From Streptomyces sp. Isolate_45 (lineage in GTDB: Bacteria; Actinomycetota; Actinomycetes; Streptomycetales; Streptomycetaceae), in contig NZ_JANFAK020000055.1 in the NCBI RefSeq assembly GCF_024721315.2, positions 1 to 47,556 on the forward strand: 47,556 bases of DNA, in the 5' to 3' direction. Made by a program: the position numbers and the translations under genes. Below, in pieces: positions 25,756 through 33,006 of this stretch. The notes under the pieces were generated by a model. That model ran no database searches and was not told where the DNA came from. It saw only the letters and a program-made list of their open reading frames with translations. How positions within the stretch are numbered: the first letter of the stretch is position 1; every line of letters starts with the position of its first letter.

Positions 25756-26358
25756 TCAGGGCGTCCGGGGGCCGTATCCAGCGGGTGGCCGGACGGGGTC
25801 GCCGCCCCACGTGTCCTCAGCGGTCAGCGTGAGGACCAGCCGTCCGTCCACCACTGCTGCGGCCACGTCCTCGTCGTCGACGGCGGCCTCGGCGAAATCA
25901 GCGGGGGCGACCCGGTCGAGCAGGAAAACGAAGTGGAGGGCGAAGGGTGAGCCGTACGAGTCCGGCTCACCGTCGGCGTCGACCATGAAGTTGGCCCGCC
26001 AGGCGCCCGTGCACAGGGTCCACACGAGGTCGCCGAGGAACTCCGCTTCCAGCAGTGGATCCGCGCCGTCGATCAGTACCGCCACGTCCTGCTTGCCGTG
26101 ACCGGGCCCGTGCCAGTCGCCGAGGCAGTCCACCATGGCGTCCCAGTTGTGTCCGAAGTAGCCGGGGAAACCCAGTTCACGGGCGAAGGCTCGGTACAGA
26201 CAGCCCGTCTCGTGCAACTCCTCGCCGTCCAGACGCAGAACGATCCCACCCCGGGCCCGCAGCTCGGCCTCGGCCTCGGTCACCCAGGGGTCGGCCGAGG
26301 ACGTGAAGGTGACCCAGGGCGATCGGCGTTCGGTGAGGGTGGGAAGGAAACTGCTCAT
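25756..26358 (-). CDS. Barstar-family (barnase inhibitor-like) protein
   Basis: A 200-residue protein. The barstar signature is FARELGFPGYFGHNWDAMVD followed by CLGDW; the preceding beta-strand LRLDGEELHETGCLYRAFA is also typical. Barstars bind and inhibit RNases, but no RNase toxin gene is adjacent, so it may be an orphan immunity gene or work in a different process. The C-terminal 80 residues extend beyond the usual ~90-residue barstar. ATG at 26356-26358; the frame begins MSSFLPTLTERRSPW. Confidence 0.82.
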   Translation of the reverse strand: MSSFLPTLTERRSPWVTFTSSADPWVTEAEAELRARGGIVLRLDGEELHETGCLYRAFARELGFPGYFGHNWDAMVDCLGDWHGPGHGKQDVAVLIDGADPLLEAEFLGDLVWTLCTGAWRANFMVDADGEPDSYGSPFALHFVFLLDRVAPADFAEAAVDDEDVAAAVVDGRLVLTLTAEDTWGGDPVRPPAGYGPRTP

Positions 26359-26622
26359 GCGGCATGCTCGCACCCCGCCCGTCCTGGACGCATCGGGAAT
26401 TGCGCCCGCGGACCGGAGCACTTACGGCAGGACGTCGACTTGGCGCATGTCCCGGACGCTCCGGTCCGCTCCGTCGCATCCCCTGTCGAGCCACACCCGG
26501 TCCGCACCCGCGTCGGCCGGATCGCCACCGACCTCCCCCAGCGGCACGGGGGACCCTGGAGCCTGGTGCCGCACTCGCCACGGGGCTGCGCGTGGCATAC
26601 GCCCCGGCGAGCCCGGGTGGGG

Positions 26623-26859
26623 TCAGCGACTCGCGTACGGCAGGAGTGCCATCTCCCGGGCGTTCTTGATCGCGGTGGCGAGGGTGCGCTGCTGCTGGGC
26701 GGTCACACGGGTGACCCGGCGGCTGCGGATCTTGCCGCGGTCGGAGACGAACTTGCGGAGCAGGTCGGTGTCCTTGTAGTCGATGTACGTGATCCTGGCT
26801 GCGTCCAGCGGGTTGGGGCGGGACTTGACGGGCTTGCGGGGCTCGGGGCGTCGGGCCAT
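26623..26859 (-). CDS. rpsR: 30S ribosomal protein S18, zinc-independent paralogue
   Basis: A 78-residue S18: RPEPRKPVKSRPNPLDAARI, then TYIDYKDTDLLRKFVSDRGK and IRSRRVTRVTAQQQRTLATA ending in AREMALLPY. It has none of the zinc-binding cysteines of the zinc-requiring version, so it can replace S18 in zinc-starved cells. ATG at 26857-26859 with GGAGAAG upstream. It lies 47 bases downstream of the CobW-like gene in the leftward arm of the cluster and is likely Zur regulated. Confidence 0.95.
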   Translation of the reverse strand: MARRPEPRKPVKSRPNPLDAARITYIDYKDTDLLRKFVSDRGKIRSRRVTRVTAQQQRTLATAIKNAREMALLPYASR

Positions 26860-26906
26860 GGCGGCTTCTCCTCGCGGGTGTGTCGTTGGTTCGTACGGGA
26901 CGGTGG

Positions 26907-28058
26907 TCAGGCGGCGTCGAGCAGGGAGTCGAAGGCGGGCGGCAGGTGTTTCCACGCCTCCGGCCCCGACGCGTACTCCGCGTCGGTCAGCAGGCAGGAG
27001 TCGAGGAGGTGTTCCAGCCCGTCGCGGTCCAGGCCGGGCGAGGTGAACACGAGGTGCTGGCAGCAGTCGCCGTGGTCGGGGTCCCAGTCGAGCGCGGCTG
27101 CCGCCCGGCGCACGGGCGGCACCATCTCCCAGGCCGCGTCCGGCAGCGACGCGAGCCAGGGCCCGGCGCTCTCCACGCACAGCGCCCCGCCGGCGGCGTC
27201 CCAGGCGAGCAGCGTGTCCGGGCGGTCGGCCAGCCAGAATCGGCCGCGGCTGCGGGCGGCGGCGCAGCACAGGTCCTCGAGAGCCTGGTGGAGCCGTTCG
27301 GGGTGGAACGGGCGCCGGCGGTGCCAGACGAAGGTGGTGACGCCGGCCTCGTCCGCGTCCTGGGGCAGGAGTGCGCAGGCCGGGTGCTGGGCGGCAGCGG
27401 CGGCCTCGACGTCGAAGCCGGCGAGAGCGGCCTGGACGAGTTCGGCGGAGGCCGCCGGCACCCGCCTTGCGGTGGGATGGAGTTGGGCGAGCAGGGCTCG
27501 GTCCTCGTCGTCCGCCGCCTCGCTGTCGACGACGGCGAGAACGGGCGCGTACTCCAGTTGGCGGGCCCAGGTGTCGCCGACGGTCCGCTGGTCGGTGGGG
27601 GCGGCGGCGAGTCCGGCTTCGGCCAGGTCGTCGCCGTTGGCGAGGTACGGCAGGACGAGCGCGGGGTCCACAGCGGTGATCACGCTCGTCACGACCAGGC
27701 CGTCTCCACCGTGTCCGGCGATGACCTCCGCCATGGCCGCCGGCTCGACCGAATCCCACAGCTCGACGACGGCGAGCCTGGTCAGGCCGCTGCCCGCCAG
27801 ACGTTCCAGTTCGGGGACGAGGTCCTCGCGCAGTGCGCAGCAGGCGCAGTCGTTCACGAGCGGTGTCTCGTCGCCGGAGATGGGCCCTGAAGCGTCGCGG
27901 ACGAGACGGAGCACGGTGCCGGTCGGGGCCGATGTCAGGTCGTGGTGCAGGGAAACGCTCCCCGCGACGGCCCGCAGGAGGTGATCGACGACCTCCTTGC
28001 GGGCAGCGGAGTGGAGTCCGGCGACGATCGCCACGGGGAGTCTGCGGTCGGGCTCCAT
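26907..28058 (-). CDS. CobW/COG0523-type metallochaperone-like protein with lost GTPase motifs
   Basis: A 383-residue protein. CACCALREDLVPELERLA is the CxCC metal-binding motif of the COG0523 zinc-chaperone family; the C-terminal CobW_C part includes RRRPFHPERLHQALEDLCCA and the late RGRFWLADRPDTLLAWD. But the N-terminus reads IVAGLHSAARKEVVDHLL where a P-loop GxxGxGK[ST] should be, and the NKxD specificity motif is replaced (VLAVVDSEAADDED). So GTP hydrolysis is unlikely by the usual route. Translation is coupled: the L31 stop and this ATG share one base (TGATG). Confidence 0.85.
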   Translation of the reverse strand: MEPDRRLPVAIVAGLHSAARKEVVDHLLRAVAGSVSLHHDLTSAPTGTVLRLVRDASGPISGDETPLVNDCACCALREDLVPELERLAGSGLTRLAVVELWDSVEPAAMAEVIAGHGGDGLVVTSVITAVDPALVLPYLANGDDLAEAGLAAAPTDQRTVGDTWARQLEYAPVLAVVDSEAADDEDRALLAQLHPTARRVPAASAELVQAALAGFDVEAAAAAQHPACALLPQDADEAGVTTFVWHRRRPFHPERLHQALEDLCCAAARSRGRFWLADRPDTLLAWDAAGGALCVESAGPWLASLPDAAWEMVPPVRRAAAALDWDPDHGDCCQHLVFTSPGLDRDGLEHLLDSCLLTDAEYASGPEAWKHLPPAFDSLLDAA

Positions 28059-28303
28059 CAGCGTGCTCCGTAGCGGCGCTCGAAGCGTTCGACGCGGCCG
28101 GCCGTGTCGAGGACGCGTGCGGTGCCGGTGTAGAAGGGGTGGCTCGCGGAGGAGATCTCGACGTCGACGAGCGGGTAGGTGTTTCCGTCCTCCCAGGCGA
28201 TGGTCCTCTCGCTGGTCATCGTGGAGCGGGTGAGGAACGCGGTGCCCGAGGCGGAGTCGCGGAAGACGACGGGCCCGTAGGCGGGGTGGATGCCGGACTT
28301 CAC
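28058..28303 (-). CDS. rpmE2: 50S ribosomal protein L31 type B, zinc-independent
   Basis: An 81-residue type B L31: MKSGIHPAYGPVVFRDSASG, then RTIAWEDGNTYPLVDVEISS and HPFYTGTARVLDTAGRVERF. The zinc cysteines of type A L31 are absent. GTG at 28301-28303 with AAAGG upstream. It is the first gene of the leftward arm facing the Zur-like box. Replacing the zinc-bearing L31 frees zinc. Confidence 0.95.
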   Translation of the reverse strand: MKSGIHPAYGPVVFRDSASGTAFLTRSTMTSERTIAWEDGNTYPLVDVEISSASHPFYTGTARVLDTAGRVERFERRYGAR

Positions 28304-28460
28304 GGCAGGAACCTTTCGACGGTGTGGGCGGGGATCGGGGTGCGGAGCGTGGGGTCGTTCCGCCTGTTCTTGCGGGGTACGTGGGTGAACCCGGTGCCGG
28401 TGGTGGAGCCGAGCTTTGACGACGGGACGGATCCGGGTGGGTGCCACGTGCCCTACTATA

Positions 28461-28475
28461 TGGCAACGGTTTTCA
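28461..28475. promoter_or_regulatory. Zur-box-like palindrome
   Basis: TGGCAACGGTTTTCA matches the streptomycete Zur palindrome (TGAAAATGATTTTCA) at 11 of 15 positions, with both outer TG/CA ends kept. It is 158 bases from the rpmE2 start and 40 from the rpmB start, so one site could serve both arms. AACGGTT (28465-28471) and AACCGTT (28484-28490) form a further inverted repeat around it. Confidence 0.65.
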
Positions 28476-28514
28476 TTTCCAACAACCGTTTGCCCCAGAG
28501 AGGACCCACCACCC

Positions 28515-28751
28515 ATGTCGGCCCACTGCCAACTGACCGGCGCCAAGCCGGGATTCGGCAACTCCATCTCCCACTCCCACCGGCGCACCTCGCGCCGCTT
28601 CGACCCGAACATCCAGCGCAAGCGCTACTGGCTCCCCGGCGAGGGCCGCCACGTCCGCCTGACCCTGAGCTCCAGGGCGATCAAGACCGTGGACACCATC
28701 GGGATCGAGGCCGCCGTGGCCCGCATCCGCGCGCGGGGAGGCAAGGTCTGA
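28515..28751 (+). CDS. rpmB: 50S ribosomal protein L28 paralogue
   Basis: A 78-residue L28: MSAHCQLTGAKPGFGNSISH, then RRTSRRFDPNIQRKRYWLPG and LTLSSRAIKTVDTIGIEAAV. The only cysteine is in the AHCQLTG motif; no zinc CxxC. ATG at 28515 behind AGAGGACC. First gene of the rightward arm. Its TGA overlaps the next ATG by one base (TGATG), so L28 and S14 are translationally coupled. Confidence 0.95.
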   Translation: MSAHCQLTGAKPGFGNSISHSHRRTSRRFDPNIQRKRYWLPGEGRHVRLTLSSRAIKTVDTIGIEAAVARIRARGGKV

Positions 28752-29056
28752 TGGCGAAGAAGAGCAAGATCGCGCGCAACGAGAAGCGCAAGGCGGTCGT
28801 CGAGCGGTACGCCGTCCGGCGAGCCGAGCTGAAGGAGATCATCCGGCGGCCCGCGGCGACCCCGGCGGAGCGCGAGGCCGCCCGGGCGGAGCTCCGCCGA
28901 CAGCCGCGCGACGCCGCCGCCACCCGCGTGCGCAACCGCGACAGCGTGGACGGGCGCCCCCGGGGGTACTTGCGAGCGTTCGGCCTCTCCCGGGTGCGCA
29001 TGCGACAGCAGGCGCACGCCGGGTTCCTACCGGGAGTGACCAAGTCCTCCTGGTAG
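28751..29056 (+). CDS. rpsN2: 30S ribosomal protein S14, zinc-independent paralogue
   Basis: A 101-residue S14 of the long cysteine-free class: MAKKSKIARNEKRKAVVERY, then RPAATPAEREAARAELRRQP and RNRDSVDGRPRGYLRAFGLS with RMRQQAHAGFLPGVTKSSW at the end. The zinc version of S14 is about 61 residues with CxxC...CxxC, absent here. ATG at 28751. It is the middle gene of the rightward arm. Confidence 0.96.
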   Translation: MAKKSKIARNEKRKAVVERYAVRRAELKEIIRRPAATPAEREAARAELRRQPRDAAATRVRNRDSVDGRPRGYLRAFGLSRVRMRQQAHAGFLPGVTKSSW

Positions 29057-29094
29057 CCCCACCCCCCTCACCCCACATCACCAAGGAGTTCACG

Positions 29095-29265
29095 ATGGCC
29101 GTTCCCAAGCGGAAGATGTCCCGCAGCAACACCCGTCACCGCCGCGCCCAGTGGAAGGCGACCACGCCCCAGCTCGTCGCGGTCACGATCGACGGCTCGG
29201 TCCACCGGGTCCCGCAGCACCTCGTGAAGGCGTACGAACGCGGCTTCATCCTCCCCGAGGGCTGA
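29095..29265 (+). CDS. rpmF: 50S ribosomal protein L32, zinc-independent
   Basis: A 56-residue L32: MAVPKRKMSRSNTRHRRAQW, then KATTPQLVAVTIDGSVHRVP and QHLVKAYERGFILPEG. The usual C-terminal zinc cysteines are missing, so this is a cysteine-free version. ATG at 29095 has AAGGAG nine bases upstream. Last gene of the rightward arm; a CobW remnant follows immediately. Confidence 0.93.
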   Translation: MAVPKRKMSRSNTRHRRAQWKATTPQLVAVTIDGSVHRVPQHLVKAYERGFILPEG

Positions 29266-29269
29266 GCCC

Positions 29270-29440
29270 GACGACGAGCGCAGCGTCAGCGATCTCCTCA
29301 TGGAACAGGGCGAGTTAGCCGACGTCATCGTGCTCAACAAGTTCCACAAGCTCCACACGCTCGACCTGGTCGGGCCGGACGAGGCCGCCCGTTCGCGGGC
29401 GGCCCTCCGCCGACGACGCGTGCGAGCACGAGCACCACGT
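29270..29440 (+). pseudogene. CobW/COG0523 C-terminal GTPase-domain remnant
   Basis: Directly after rpmF the plus strand reads DDERSVSDLLMEQGELADVI, then VLNK, seven odd residues (FHKLHTL), and DLVGPDEAARSRAALRR. This is the middle of a CobW GTPase: VEFADVIVLNKTDLVGPDE is the family pattern. No start and no Walker A or C-terminal domain are present. Its position next to zinc-starvation genes fits a lost second metallochaperone. Confidence 0.7.
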
Positions 29441-29496
29441 GGCGGCTCGAATACCGCTCCGTCCCGCCGTTACGGCAGCGGAGGTGCGGGCCGAGG

Positions 29497-29650
29497 TCAA
29501 CCGGCGGTGGAGTCGAGATGCCGGGTGTCACCGAGGCTGACGACTTGGCGGTTGTGGAAGAAGTCGTCCTGGCACAGCGTGGTGATGCTGCCGGAGGGCG
29601 CGCGGAAACCGCGTCGCCTCCGGATGGGTGACGACGTGGAGAGTGCGCAT
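29497..29650 (-). pseudogene. Histidine phosphatase family remnant
   Basis: On the minus strand the start MRTLHVVTHPEAT (RHG-like VTHPEAT of streptomycete histidine phosphatases) is joined, across a frameshift, to the C-terminus GFRAPSGSITTLCQDDFFHN, RQVVSLGDTRHLDSTAG and stop at 29497-29499. The middle ~150 residues of the protein are missing. An internal deletion remnant. Confidence 0.65.
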
Positions 29651-29842
29651 GAGTACATGCCTTCCGGTTGGTGGGTCCTGCCTGGTTGCGGACCACGACC
29701 ATGGCGGGGACCGCTCAGCGCCATCAAGCGGATTCTTCGACCCGCCAAAGTCCGGTTCTCCCCCGGCCCGTTCGGAAGGCTCCACGTGTGGTTCGGCGAG
29801 CGCGCCGGGGCCTGCCGCTCGCCGCTCCCACCTTCGGGGCGC

Positions 29843-30742
29843 TCACGTCACCAGGTGCAGCGACGTTCCCGCGATGCCCAGCCGTACGCTCTGGCCCCAG
29901 GTCAGCTCCAGGGCGTCACCTTCCATCCCGTCGCCGAAGACCACCATCCGGTCGGACTCGACCGTCAGCCGCAGGCCCTGCCCCCGCCCCAGCTCACCGG
30001 CCACGTTCGTCGTTCCGGTCGTGGGAGAGGGCCAGGCCTCGCGCACGAACCACAGGAGCCGCCGGTCGCAGGGGGCGGGCAGCCCCGTGGGGCTGCCGCG
30101 TTCCAGCCACAGGGAACGCAGCCAGCCGGTGGCGCCGGTGCCCGTGCCCACCAGCACCCCGGAGGACGCCTGGGCCTCACCCGGGCCCTTCTCACCGTCG
30201 GAGCCCAGCCGGTAGCGGGCCGTCTGGTGTCCGGGCGGGCCCAGGTAGATCTCGTTCAGCGCGACAAGTCGCTGGGTGTCGTCGGCGACGGCCTCGACCA
30301 TGGTCAGCTCCTCCGCCCGGCCCCCGGCGGCGGTCGCCGCGCGCAGCAGGGCGGCCGTGTCGGCGCAGCGGTGACGGACCAGGACCCCCGGGTTGCGCCC
30401 CGGGTCGGTGTCGATGCCCACCACCGGCTGTCCGCGCAGGTACTTCGCGGTATTGGCGACCAGGCCGTCCTGTCCGACCACGACCACCACGTCCTCCGGA
30501 GCGAACAGGAAGCGGTCCAGGTCCGCCCGCTCCACTCGGGAGCTGCGCCAGGTCAGCGGCACCGCCGCCGCCACCTCCCGCAGCGCCTGCCGCGTACGGT
30601 CGTGGCGGCGCACCACCTCGTCGATCGACCTGCCCCGGCTGGAGAGGAAGAACGCGGCCTGCCCGTGCGTCCCGTGCCGGGCGAGCAGTTCCTCGTACTC
30701 GGTCCTGCGGTGCACGACCACGGCCCGCGGGGCCAGACTCAC
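29843..30742 (-). CDS. NAD kinase-like protein
   Basis: A 299-residue protein of the ATP-NAD kinase / diacylglycerol-kinase-like fold. VVVVVGQDGLVANTAKYLRG sits where NAD kinases have GGDG, and VGTGTGATGWLRSLWLER is the usual GTGAxA-type segment. The first glycine of GGDG is replaced (GQDG), so catalysis is uncertain; GQDG-containing homologues are known only as annotations to me. Start GTG at 30742 overlaps the stop of the SPFH gene (GTGA), so the two are translationally coupled. Confidence 0.75.
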   Translation of the reverse strand: MSLAPRAVVVHRRTEYEELLARHGTHGQAAFFLSSRGRSIDEVVRRHDRTRQALREVAAAVPLTWRSSRVERADLDRFLFAPEDVVVVVGQDGLVANTAKYLRGQPVVGIDTDPGRNPGVLVRHRCADTAALLRAATAAGGRAEELTMVEAVADDTQRLVALNEIYLGPPGHQTARYRLGSDGEKGPGEAQASSGVLVGTGTGATGWLRSLWLERGSPTGLPAPCDRRLLWFVREAWPSPTTGTTNVAGELGRGQGLRLTVESDRMVVFGDGMEGDALELTWGQSVRLGIAGTSLHLVT

Positions 30743-31752
30743 GCGCCCGAGCCGCCTTCCGGACGTCCGAGCCTGGTGAGGAGCCCGGTGAGGACGTCGG
30801 GAGACAGCGTGACGCTCTCGATCCGCGGCAGGTTCTCCGCCAGCCGGGTCACCGCCAGGGCGTGCAGCGTGCCCGGGCCGGCTTCGTCGTGCACGCGCAG
30901 CCAGGCTGCCTGGGCCTCGGCGCGCGCCGCGCCCGTCTCACGCGCCGCCTCGGCGTCCGCGCGGGCCAGGCGGACCTTGCGGGCCGCCTCCGTCTCGGTC
31001 CGTACGCCGTCCGCCGCCGCCTTCTCCTCGGCCTCGCGGCGGGCGTTGGTGCCGCGCTGGTCGATCAACTCCTCCTCGCGCCGTGCCAGTTCGATCTGGC
31101 TGGCCAGCTCGTTCTCGGCGATGGCACGCTCACGCTCGACGGCGACGGCCCGCCGTTCATAGGTGGCCCGGTCCGCCTCCTGCTGGATCTGCTCACGGGC
31201 CGGGGTGCGCAGGGCGCGCTCCACCTCGGCCTCGGGCCGGATCGCCACGACCCGAACGGCCACCACCTCGATGCCGGTGGCCGGGAGCCTGGGCTCGGCG
31301 GCGAGACCGGTGGCGACCCGCTCCCGCACGGAGGCGACGCCGTCCACCAGGGCGACGGCCAGCGGCGTCCGCGCCAATACGTCGAGCGTGTGCTGCTGCG
31401 CGGTCTCGGTGAGGAGCGTGGCGATCTGCTCCAAGGGCGCGCCGCGCCAGCTCCCGGTGTCCGGGTCGACGGAGAAGTCGATCCGGTCGGCGGCCTCGGC
31501 CGGGTCGCTGATCCGGTAGGTGACGGTGGCCTGCACGGCGACGTCCTGGAAGTCGGACGTACGGGCGTGGAACGCCATGGCCAGCTCCCGGTCGTCCACC
31601 GGCACTTCGGAGAGCGCGGCCGACAGCGACCGGTACCAGAAACTGAGCCCCCGCCCGTCGTGGACGAGTCGGCCGCGCTTGTGGTGCCGGATGTGCGTGG
31701 TGGGCGCGGAGCGCAGATGGCGCCAACCGAAGCGCCGAGTGATGTCGGCCAT
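30739..31752 (-). CDS. SPFH/band-7 (prohibitin-like) protein
   Basis: A 337-residue SPFH protein without an obvious membrane anchor. Residues ~20-180 are the band 7 domain (RGRLVHDGRGLSFWYRSLSA, then QDVAVQATVTYRISDPAEAA). Residues ~180-300 are a long charged coiled coil rich in Ala/Glu/Arg (ATYERRAVAVERERAIAENE, then EEEL). The family forms membrane-associated oligomers. ATG at 31750-31752 with AAGGGGG upstream. It is the first gene of a two-gene operon with the NAD-kinase-like gene, and the conserved pair suggests a shared stress function. Confidence 0.88.
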   Translation of the reverse strand: MADITRRFGWRHLRSAPTTHIRHHKRGRLVHDGRGLSFWYRSLSAALSEVPVDDRELAMAFHARTSDFQDVAVQATVTYRISDPAEAADRIDFSVDPDTGSWRGAPLEQIATLLTETAQQHTLDVLARTPLAVALVDGVASVRERVATGLAAEPRLPATGIEVVAVRVVAIRPEAEVERALRTPAREQIQQEADRATYERRAVAVERERAIAENELASQIELARREEELIDQRGTNARREAEEKAAADGVRTETEAARKVRLARADAEAARETGAARAEAQAAWLRVHDEAGPGTLHALAVTRLAENLPRIESVTLSPDVLTGLLTRLGRPEGGSGA

Positions 31753-31769
31753 GGCGAACCCCCTTCATT

Positions 31770-31817
31770 TCGTCAAGGCGACGATAACGAGATGGACTCA
31801 TATCGTCAAGAGGACGA
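31770..31817 (-). promoter_or_regulatory. SPFH operon promoter overlaid by two identical inverted repeats
   Basis: The sequence TCGTC-N5-GACGA occurs perfectly twice: 31770-31784 and 31803-31817, 33 bases apart. On the minus strand the second copy contains a -35-like TTGACG and the first contains a -10-like TATCGT, with exactly 17 bases between them. The transcript would start about 20 bases before the SPFH ATG. A repressor at these sites would block polymerase. Confidence 0.75.
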
Positions 31818-31874
31818 AAAGGGTTTCCGGGACGCTTCCCGGCGGTCGGGCCGGTCGCCCTCGGGCGGACCGAC

Positions 31875-32110
31875 CGACGTTCCTGGCATCGTCCCGTTTC
31901 CCGAAGGGTGCGACCGGCTCCAAGTCCTTCGGTGCCCACGGGAACACAGCGACCACGTGCCGGAGACTCCGCCGTACCCGACCGAGCCGTGCGAGAACTA
32001 CGTCCCGTTCCCTTGCGCAGTGCATCCGGAGCCGGCGACGGTGACGGAGTACCCGTGGTGGAGCACGGAAGCCGACGCCGCGTCCCGGCGCGCCTGGACC
32101 CCGGTCGAGG
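31875..32110 (+). pseudogene. Fragment of a paralogue of the 37.4-kb WP-rich protein
   Basis: The plus strand reads PFPEGCDRLQVLRCPREHSD, then a shortened stretch and YVPFPCAVHPEPATVTEYPW. The intact gene at 37438-38484 reads PFPCPPDADLLQVLWCPFDH and CPFSPEQVTDYPHP at the matching places. So this is a deleted copy of the same family, without start or end. Probable remnant. Confidence 0.55.
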
Positions 32111-32320
32111 AGAGGCACACACGAGTGCCACGTCCGCACCGGGCGCCCATTCACACACCGCTACGACTGCCCGTAGTGCGCGGGCTCCGCTACGCCGCAC
32201 GGATCGGCCCGAGGACCGACGAGATCGCCATGTGTGCCACGGTCCCACGCCAACGGTGCCGCGCCCGTGCCCCTACTGTGTGCAAGGGCTCAGCCTTGTC
32301 CCAGCAGAACGGATGCACAC

Positions 32321-32782
32321 ATGCCCACACGTCACCATCACGCCGTCGTCCTCGCAACCCTGTGTGCGCTGCTTGTCAGTGGGTGCGGTTCCTTAACCAG
32401 CGAACCGGCCGACGGCGCCGGTATCCCGGCCGGACTCCCCCACCCCGCCCCCCATGGCGCTTTCGATCCGGAAGACGCATCACGCGCCACGGAATTGCGA
32501 CAGTGGGCGGCCTCCAACGCTGACAGCGGACCGAAGAACGCCGCCGCTCACATCAAGGCCGTACAAATCGTGGAGGCGGGCGACACCCAGCAGGTCTTCC
32601 TCCACACCGACCTCCCCCACGCCGAAGACGGCAAGCCCCCCACCGTGACAGGCGATCTGCTCGCCGTCTACGAACACTGGCCCTCACGCCCCACCACGGC
32701 AGTCAGGGTCGGCGCCTTCGACGCCGACGGCCATCGCGTGGGCACCGCCGGAATCCCGGCCCCCACACCAGCGGCCGGCTGA
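32321..32782 (+). CDS. Lipoprotein, unknown function
   Basis: A 153-residue exported lipoprotein. MPTRHHHAVVLATLCALLVS then GC gives the lipobox LVSGC (acylated Cys at about 22). The mature part has AHIKAVQIVEAGDTQQVFLH and YEHWPSRPTTAVRVGAFDAD, a small alpha/beta-like domain. No family is recognised. ATG at 32321; the upstream in-frame ATG at 32234 would put the hydrophobic signal too far in. Confidence 0.72.
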   Translation: MPTRHHHAVVLATLCALLVSGCGSLTSEPADGAGIPAGLPHPAPHGAFDPEDASRATELRQWAASNADSGPKNAAAHIKAVQIVEAGDTQQVFLHTDLPHAEDGKPPTVTGDLLAVYEHWPSRPTTAVRVGAFDADGHRVGTAGIPAPTPAAG

Positions 32783-33006
32783 ACCTACGGCATCGACGGC
32801 ACCGACGGCACCGACATGCCGCAACCCGTACCAACGCAGGCCAGCATGTCCACGTATCTCCGCCGGCCTGCTCGAAGGCTTCGATCGGCACGCGCGGACG
32901 GGCCTGACGGAGGCGACGTCCTGTTGGCCGGTCCGGTCGGACGTCACGGGAGGGCCCTGGATCTCCCACCGGTACGGGGCCGGTGACGGGCGGCCTGGGC
33001 GGGGGT

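Noticed and set aside
25756..26358. Toxin-antitoxin pair with a barnase-like toxin
   Set aside because: No RNase-like gene is adjacent in either direction.
26098..27984. 628-codon plus-strand frame
   Set aside because: It covers rpsR and the CobW-like gene in antisense and is rich in Ser/Arg/Ala without motifs.
29668..32523. 951-codon plus-strand frame
   Set aside because: Antisense to the SPFH and NAD-kinase genes; only its end (31.87-32.11 kb) has a protein-like fragment, reported separately.
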